A stretch of 64,000 nucleotides of DNA. It comes from Sphingobium subterraneum. Its GTDB lineage: Bacteria; Pseudomonadota; Alphaproteobacteria; Sphingomonadales; Sphingomonadaceae. The position numbers were made by a program, and so were the translations under genes. Positions 59,093 through 64,000 of the stretch are shown in pieces. Where the stretch lies: contig NZ_JACIJP010000001.1 of assembly GCF_014199435.1 (NCBI RefSeq), positions 868,001-932,000 on the forward strand, given 5' to 3'. Each line of letters opens with the position of its first letter. The stretch's first letter is position 1. A model generated the notes under the pieces. The model searched no databases, was not told the DNA's origin, and was given only the letters and a program-made list of their open reading frames with translations.

Positions 59093-61816
59093 TCAGGCCA
59101 GCGCCCCGTGGCAATGCTTGTACCGCTTGCCAGACCCGCAAGGGCATTCGGCGTTACGACTGATGCCGAGCTCCGCATAGGGATCACCGGACATATCGTC
59201 AGGCTCACGCATGGCCAGCGGCGGTAATTTGGTGGTGATCAGGCCATCCGTGCCGATGACTCCGCCTCCGCTTTCACCCGCGCCATAGCTGGTAATGAAA
59301 TCCGGCAAGGTCGGCAGATCGGGCAGCGGCGGCGGCGCGTCCATGCGGAATTCGACCCGCGCGATCGTTTGCGTCACGTCTTCGCGGATATTCCCCAGCA
59401 TCCGCTCGAACAATGCAAAGGCTTCCGCCTTATACTCATTGATCGGCGTCTTCTGGGCGTAGGCGCGCAGATGCACGACCTGGCGCAGCGCATCCAGCGT
59501 AGAGAGATGCTCTTTCCAGTGATGATCGAGGTTCTGGAGCAGGATGCTTTTTTCGATAGAGTGCCAGTCGGCCGTATCGATCGCTTCGATCTTCTTCGCC
59601 ACGGCATCGTCAGCAGCGGCGCTCAGTCGTTCCTCGATCATTTCGGGGTCGACAGCGTCTTCCTGCAACCAGGCATCGATATCCGCATCGAGGTTGAGCA
59701 CCTCGGCGGTCCGCCGCTTGAGCGTCTCGACATCCCATTGCTCGGGATAGGTGCCCGGCGGGCACGACGCACCGACGATGTCGTTCACCGTCTCGTGCCG
59801 CATGTCGACGACCACGTCATCGACCGTGTCGGCGTCCATGATGTCACCGCGCTGTTCGTAGATGACCTTGCGCTGGTCGTTCATCACGTCATCATATTCG
59901 ACGACCTGCTTGCGGATGTCGTAGTTACGCGCCTCGACCTTCTTCTGCGCGGTCTCGATCGCCTTGGACAGCCATTTGGACCCGATCGCCTCGCCATCGG
60001 CCATATTGGCGTTCATCATGCGTGAGAACAGCGTATCCGGGCCAAAGATGCGCAGCAGATCGTCGTCGAGGCTGAGATAGAAGCGCGATAGGCCGGGGTC
60101 GCCCTGACGCCCCGAGCGTCCGCGCAACTGGTTGTCGATGCGGCGGCTTTCGTGCCGCTCCGTCCCCAGCACGAACAGCCCGCCAGCGGCCAGAACACGG
60201 GCCTTTTCCTCAGCGATTTCCTGCCGCATGCGCTCGATTGCAGCGTCGCGGTCGGCGCCTTCCGGCACGTCCTTCAACTCGTCCTCGATCCGGAACTCCA
60301 GGTTGCCGCCGAGCTGAATGTCGGTCCCGCGTCCAGCCATATTGGTCGCGATGGTCACCGCACCCATCCGGCCCGCCTGCGCCACGATATGCGCTTCCTG
60401 CTCGTGGAAGCGCGCGTTCAGCACGGCATGCTTTACGCCTTCCTCGTTCAGGAACTCCGACAGCATCTCCGACTTTTCGATCGACACCGTGCCGACCAGC
60501 ACCGGCTGCCCGGTCAGCGCCTTCTCCGCGATCGCCTTCGCAATCGCCCGGAACTTGTCCTGCGTGTTCTTGTAAAACTCATCTTCCTCGTCGATCCGCT
60601 GCACCGGCACGTTGGTGGGGATGGTGACGACGTTCATCTTGTAGATTTCGTAAAACTCGGTCGCTTCGGTCGCGGCCGTGCCCGTCATGCCCGACAGCTT
60701 GGGATACATGCGGAAATAATTCTGGAACGTGATCGAGGCGAGCGTCTGGTTCTCTGGCTCGATCTGGACCCGTTCCTTTGCCTCGACCGCTTGGTGCAAG
60801 CCATCGGACCAGCGACGTCCATCCATCATGCGGCCGGTGAACTCGTCGATGATGACGACCTTGTCGTCCTTCACGATATAATCGATGTCCCGACGGAACA
60901 TCTTGTTGGCACGCAACGCCTGGTTGACGTGATGGACAACCTGCGTGTTCTCGAAGTCGTACAGATTGGATCCTTCCAACAGCCCGGCTGTTTCCAGCAG
61001 CCGCTCGATATTCTCCGTTCCCTCTTCAGTCAGCGTAATGCTGCGCTGCTTCTCGTCCTTCTCGTAATCGCTCTCGACCAGCTGCTTGACGATCGTGTCG
61101 ACCTGCAAATACAGCTCGGACTTGTCGTCGGTCGGCCCGGAAATGATCAGCGGCGTGCGCGCTTCGTCGATCAGGATGGAATCGACTTCATCGACGATCG
61201 CAAAGTTGAACGGTCGCTGCACCATCTGGCTGCGGTCGTACTTCATATTGTCGCGCAAATAATCGAAGCCCAGCTCGTTGTTCGTCGCATAGGTAACGTC
61301 GGCCTCATACGCCTCGCGCCGTTCATCCTCGCGCAGTTGGGGCACGATGACGCCGGTCGTAAGACCCAGGAACCGATAGACCTGACCCATCCAGTCGCAG
61401 TCGCGCCGTGCCAGATAGTCGTTGACGGTGACGACATGCACACCCTTGCCTTCAAGCGCGTTGAGGTAGGTCGCGGCGGTCGCTACCAGCGTCTTGCCCT
61501 CACCCGTGCGCATTTCCGCGATTTCGCCACGGTGGAGCACGATCCCGCCGATCAGCTGCACGTCGTAATGGCGCTGCCCCAGCGTACGCTTCGCCGCTTC
61601 CCGCACCGTCGCGAACGCTTCAGGCAGCAGGTCATCCAATGTCGCACCCTGGACCAGACGCGCGCGAAATTTGACGGTCTGGGCGGCGAGCTCCGCGTCG
61701 GTCAAGGCCGATATGGTGGGTTCAAACGCATTGATGCTGTCGACGATCTTGCCCAGCGATTTCACGTAGCGGTCGTTGGACGACCCGAAAATGGATTTGG
61801 CTAAACCGCCGAGCAT
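59093..61816 (-). CDS. secA: Preprotein translocase ATPase SecA
   Basis: Motor of the Sec export system at SecYEG. 907 residues: Walker A TGEGKT (104-109), [34 protein letters not shown], the helical wing and scaffold, and a C-terminal SEC-C zinc motif [15 protein letters not shown]. The AGGATTCTTGC site precedes the ATG. Alone on the minus strand between the GNAT gene and the winged-helix gene. Confidence 0.98.
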   Translation of the reverse strand: MLGGLAKSIFGSSNDRYVKSLGKIVDSINAFEPTISALTDAELAAQTVKFRARLVQGATLDDLLPEAFATVREAAKRTLGQRHYDVQLIGGIVLHRGEIAEMRTGEGKTLVATAATYLNALEGKGVHVVTVNDYLARRDCDWMGQVYRFLGLTTGVIVPQLREDERREAYEADVTYATNNELGFDYLRDNMKYDRSQMVQRPFNFAIVDEVDSILIDEARTPLIISGPTDDKSELYLQVDTIVKQLVESDYEKDEKQRSITLTEEGTENIERLLETAGLLEGSNLYDFENTQVVHHVNQALRANKMFRRDIDYIVKDDKVVIIDEFTGRMMDGRRWSDGLHQAVEAKERVQIEPENQTLASITFQNYFRMYPKLSGMTGTAATEATEFYEIYKMNVVTIPTNVPVQRIDEEDEFYKNTQDKFRAIAKAIAEKALTGQPVLVGTVSIEKSEMLSEFLNEEGVKHAVLNARFHEQEAHIVAQAGRMGAVTIATNMAGRGTDIQLGGNLEFRIEDELKDVPEGADRDAAIERMRQEIAEEKARVLAAGGLFVLGTERHESRRIDNQLRGRSGRQGDPGLSRFYLSLDDDLLRIFGPDTLFSRMMNANMADGEAIGSKWLSKAIETAQKKVEARNYDIRKQVVEYDDVMNDQRKVIYEQRGDIMDADTVDDVVVDMRHETVNDIVGASCPPGTYPEQWDVETLKRRTAEVLNLDADIDAWLQEDAVDPEMIEERLSAAADDAVAKKIEAIDTADWHSIEKSILLQNLDHHWKEHLSTLDALRQVVHLRAYAQKTPINEYKAEAFALFERMLGNIREDVTQTIARVEFRMDAPPPLPDLPTLPDFITSYGAGESGGGVIGTDGLITTKLPPLAMREPDDMSGDPYAELGISRNAECPCGSGKRYKHCHGALA

Positions 61817-61881
61817 GCAAGAATCCTGACTGTTTCAGAGTGCGCGGCATGATGGCATATCCTCCGCGCATATGCGCCGCG

Positions 61882-61910
61882 ATGTAAGGTTGAGGGGACG
61901 CGAAGTCAAT
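61882..61910 (-). promoter_or_regulatory. Possible secA promoter
   Basis: On the minus strand TTGACT (61910-61905), 17-base spacer, TACATC (61887-61882). The -35 lies in a GTCAATTGAC palindrome (61906-61915); GCGCATATGCGC (61867-61878) is a second perfect palindrome in the 5' leader. Confidence 0.5.
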
Positions 61911-62001
61911 TGACCGGTCGACGGCAAACGCAAGCGCCCGTCCCACTTTCTCGCTCAGGCAGTCACATGAGGATAAGCTGTGAAACGGCCTTGCCGGACG
62001 C

Positions 62002-62454
62002 TCAATCGCCTCGCAGGCCTATGAGATGTGCAATCCAGCTGGAAATCGCCTGCTCCGCCAGGTCGGTAATGCGGACATAAATCCTGCGGCGATCATTATC
62101 GTCGCTAATCCGCGTGACCCACTGCAAGGTCTCGAGACGCGCCAGCCAGCGCAATGCCGTGGTTGCCGATCCTCCAGAAGCGATGCATGCGCTGGATACG
62201 GAAATGAGTTTGCCTTCATGATGCGCAATGTAGAGATCAAGCAGCATGTCCCAGGCAGGTTCGCCAAAAAAATCCGCCGGCAAATAATCAGACCGTCGTC
62301 GACGCGCCGTCAACATTTCGCGCGCAACCTGCATCATGCTAATATCACGACTTGACCGGTTCCCGGCGACGGTCCAGTCGTCGCGCACTTCGTCCTCGTC
62401 GAGGCTATCCATACCATCGGCAAGTTGATTGCCTTCCGGTAGATCAGATATCAC
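62002..62454 (-). CDS. Winged-helix DNA-binding protein (paralogue B)
   Basis: 150 residues from a GTG at 62454 (ATG 62412 is possible; no good ribosome site at either). The core AWDMLLDLYIAHHEGKLISVSS, then CIASGGSATTALRWLARLETLQWVTR and a wing with DNDRRRIYVRIT, is a MarR-like winged helix. It shares the layout of the protein at 33007-33399. The upstream region is strikingly AT-rich. Targets unknown. Confidence 0.75.
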   Translation of the reverse strand: MISDLPEGNQLADGMDSLDEDEVRDDWTVAGNRSSRDISMMQVAREMLTARRRRSDYLPADFFGEPAWDMLLDLYIAHHEGKLISVSSACIASGGSATTALRWLARLETLQWVTRISDDNDRRRIYVRITDLAEQAISSWIAHLIGLRGD

Positions 62455-62878
62455 GGCAAAATTTCCGTTATGAAAAAAACTTCATGCTCCGAAAACGAAG
62501 CCAGGGGACGCCAGCAATGTCTCATTATGGTTTTTTTAAGCAAAATGTCTGTCCAAGTTTTCTGGGATCCGCAAATATTCACTGCCAAGTACAACATCTT
62601 CTTATGAACCGAAAACGATTTAAAATTTTTTCGATATTCTACTTCACAAAGCTCAATCTAAATAAACTCCATAATCCCGTATACCAATGGTGAAAATACA
62701 CTGTTGCCCACTGCTGTCCCGTGCCGGGTTTTATTACGCATCGAGAGACAGATTTCCAACATAATCGAAGAGAAACATCCAAAATGAATATAGTTCTCTC
62801 GATTGTGGAGTTATCGGTGCAATAACATCGGTTTCTCGGTCCAATTGACCGGGCGCGGGATTGCGCTATGGCCCAATC
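62455..62878. other. AT-rich intergenic region before argJ
   Basis: 424 bp, much richer in A+T than the rest (for example TTTAAAATTTTTTCGATATT near 62620-62640). It contains the inverted repeat ATCGAGAGA...TCTCTCGAT (62740-62748 and 62795-62803) and GTTAT-N7-ATAAC (62809-62825). No credible gene seen; short frames there lack coding character. Confidence 0.7.
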
Positions 62879-64000
62879 ATGACTCGTTCACCTCTTGCTC
62901 CCCCCGCCTTTCCGGCGCTCGCTGCCATCCAGGGCGTAACGCCGCGCGTCGCCAAGGCCCGGTACAAGGCGTGGGATCGGTGCGATCTCACCTATGTCGA
63001 GATGGACGAGGGGACCATCGTGGCGGGCGTCACCACGCAAAGCAAATGCCCCTCGCCCGAAGTGGAGTGGTGCCGCGACGCGCTCCCACTCGGCCGGGCA
63101 CGGGCGCTGGTCGTGAACGCGGGCAACAGCAACGCGTTTACCGGTAGCCGCGGTCGCGCCGCCGTGGAAGCGATCGCCGCGCGGGTCGCACGGCATCTCG
63201 ATTGCCAGCCCTCAGACGTGTTCGTCTCTTCCACCGGCGTGATCGGCGTTCCCTTGCCCATCGACAAGGCGGAAGCCGGGCTTGATGCCGCCTTTGGTGC
63301 CGAACCGTGCACCTGGGAGCAGGCCGCCGAGACGATCATGACCACCGACACATTCGCGAAGGGGGCGAGTGCGCAAGCGATCGTCGGCGGCACCGCCGTG
63401 AACATCGTCGGGATCATCAAGGGGTCCGGCATGATCGCGCCGGATATGGCCACCATGCTGGGCTATGTTTTTACGGACGCCGCGATCGATCCCGCCCTGC
63501 TGCAACAGTTGATGTCGGCCGCCAATCGCCGTACCTTTTCCTGCATTACGGTCGACAGCGACACCTCGACATCCGACACCGTGCTCGCCTTTGCAACGGG
63601 GCGAGCGGGCAATCCGGTCCTTTCGCAGATGGACGACCCGGGGGCGGACGCATTCGCCGCCGCTCTGGAAGATGTCTGCCGCGAACTTGCGCATCTGGTG
63701 GTGCGTGATGGCGAAGGGGCAAGCAAGTTCATCACCATCGCAGTCACCGGGGCCGAGGATGATGCCAGCGCACACAGGGTCGCGCTCTCCATCGCCAATT
63801 CGCCGCTGGTCAAGACCGCGATCGCCGGGGAAGACGCAAACTGGGGGCGCATCGTCATGGCCGTTGGCAAGGCGGGAGAACCTGCCGAACGCGATCTCCT
63901 CTCGATCCGGTTTGGCGCAACCCAGGTCGCGGCGGGTGGCTATGCACTGGAAGGCTATGACGAGGCACCGGTCGCGGAGCATCTGAAGGGCAAGGAGATC
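62879..64000 (+). CDS. argJ: Glutamate N-acetyltransferase/amino-acid acetyltransferase (partial at right edge)
   Basis: Arginine pathway enzyme recycling the acetyl group from N-acetylornithine to glutamate. 374 residues are present in frame to the edge; roughly 30-40 at the C-terminus are missing. Family marks: VVNAGNSNAFTG, VSSTGVIGVPLP, and the autocleavage site between Ala191 and Thr192 in IAPDMATMLGYVFTD, where Thr192 becomes the nucleophile. A competing ATG at 62868 opens a four-codon frame only. No clear ribosome site. Confidence 0.96.
   Translation, partial: MTRSPLAPPAFPALAAIQGVTPRVAKARYKAWDRCDLTYVEMDEGTIVAGVTTQSKCPSPEVEWCRDALPLGRARALVVNAGNSNAFTGSRGRAAVEAIAARVARHLDCQPSDVFVSSTGVIGVPLPIDKAEAGLDAAFGAEPCTWEQAAETIMTTDTFAKGASAQAIVGGTAVNIVGIIKGSGMIAPDMATMLGYVFTDAAIDPALLQQLMSAANRRTFSCITVDSDTSTSDTVLAFATGRAGNPVLSQMDDPGADAFAAALEDVCRELAHLVVRDGEGASKFITIAVTGAEDDASAHRVALSIANSPLVKTAIAGEDANWGRIVMAVGKAGEPAERDLLSIRFGATQVAAGGYALEGYDEAPVAEHLKGKEI

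Noticed and set aside
62352..62693. 113-codon frame running into the AT-rich gap
   Set aside because: It starts inside the opposite-strand winged-helix gene, has no ribosome site and no domain pattern.

Overview
The window is 64 kb of high-GC chromosomal DNA from an alphaproteobacterium, most likely a member of the Sphingomonadales. The evidence is the gene order (bamD-recN-ligA; rimP-nusA-ylxR-infB-rbfA-truB-rpsO-pnp; serS-surE-nlpD; ybjN next to proC and a UbiK-like gene), the RcdA/DUF1465-like protein, paired small YdcH-like proteins, a single-cysteine DksA, an EcfG-like promoter and REP-like repeats. Genus cannot be decided by eye. No phage, insertion sequence, CRISPR array or integron is visible. 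Almost all of the window is core housekeeping DNA.

Layout. 1-4.3 kb: end of a fatty-acid oxidation multienzyme gene, galE, and the nitrogen pair glnB-glnA with a strong terminator. 4.4-15 kb, mostly minus strand: a chemoreceptor, tamA-tamB (outer-membrane autotransporter assembly), an RcdA-like protein, two YdcH-like small proteins, a PilZ protein and DksA. 15.3-16.3 kb: a Ser/Thr/Gly-repeat surface protein with a PEP-CTERM-like tail. 16.3-25 kb, mostly plus strand: serS-surE-nlpD-rimO, a lipoprotein, an M17 aminopeptidase, an NlpC/P60 peptidase and argC. 25.0-25.6 kb: a 147-bp palindromic element, a small conserved protein and a hairpin leader. 25.6-33.4 kb: a small membrane protein, a sorbosone-dehydrogenase-like protein, the bamD-recN-ligA block, a histidine kinase and a winged-helix protein. 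33.7-43.4 kb: the large rimP to pnp translation and RNA operon. 43.5-51.5 kb: a NUDIX protein, tRNA-Gln, a MarR regulator, proC, ybjN, ubiK, tspO, tlyA, a DsbD/ScsB-like protein and a beta-helix protein. 51.6-57.3 kb: a one-carbon operon (ArsR-methyltransferase regulator, metF, metH in two pieces). 57.4-64 kb: two small lipoproteins, folB, a GNAT enzyme, secA, a second winged-helix protein, an AT-rich gap and the start of argJ.

How genes work together. BamD, TamA/TamB, SecA and NlpD serve export and envelope assembly. The rimP-pnp operon couples transcription (NusA), ribosome maturation (RimP, RbfA, TruB), initiation (IF2) and RNA decay (PNPase). MetF supplies methyl-THF to the split MetH. 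Their regulator is an ArsR/SAM-methyltransferase fusion that resembles SahR, with a perfect palindrome lying inside its own promoter.

The most unusual material is non-coding. It includes the palindrome inside an apparently leaderless promoter (57.3 kb), the 147-bp full-length palindrome that swallows the argC stop codon (25.1 kb), and a REP-like pair between the metH halves with compensatory base changes (54.3 kb). There is also a hairpin over the ligA Shine-Dalgarno (29.3 kb), a DnaA-box pair (46.7 kb) and an AT-rich 420-bp gap before argJ. The most unusual protein is the 21-bp-period repeat protein at 15.3-16.3 kb. I found no clearly novel multi-gene system.
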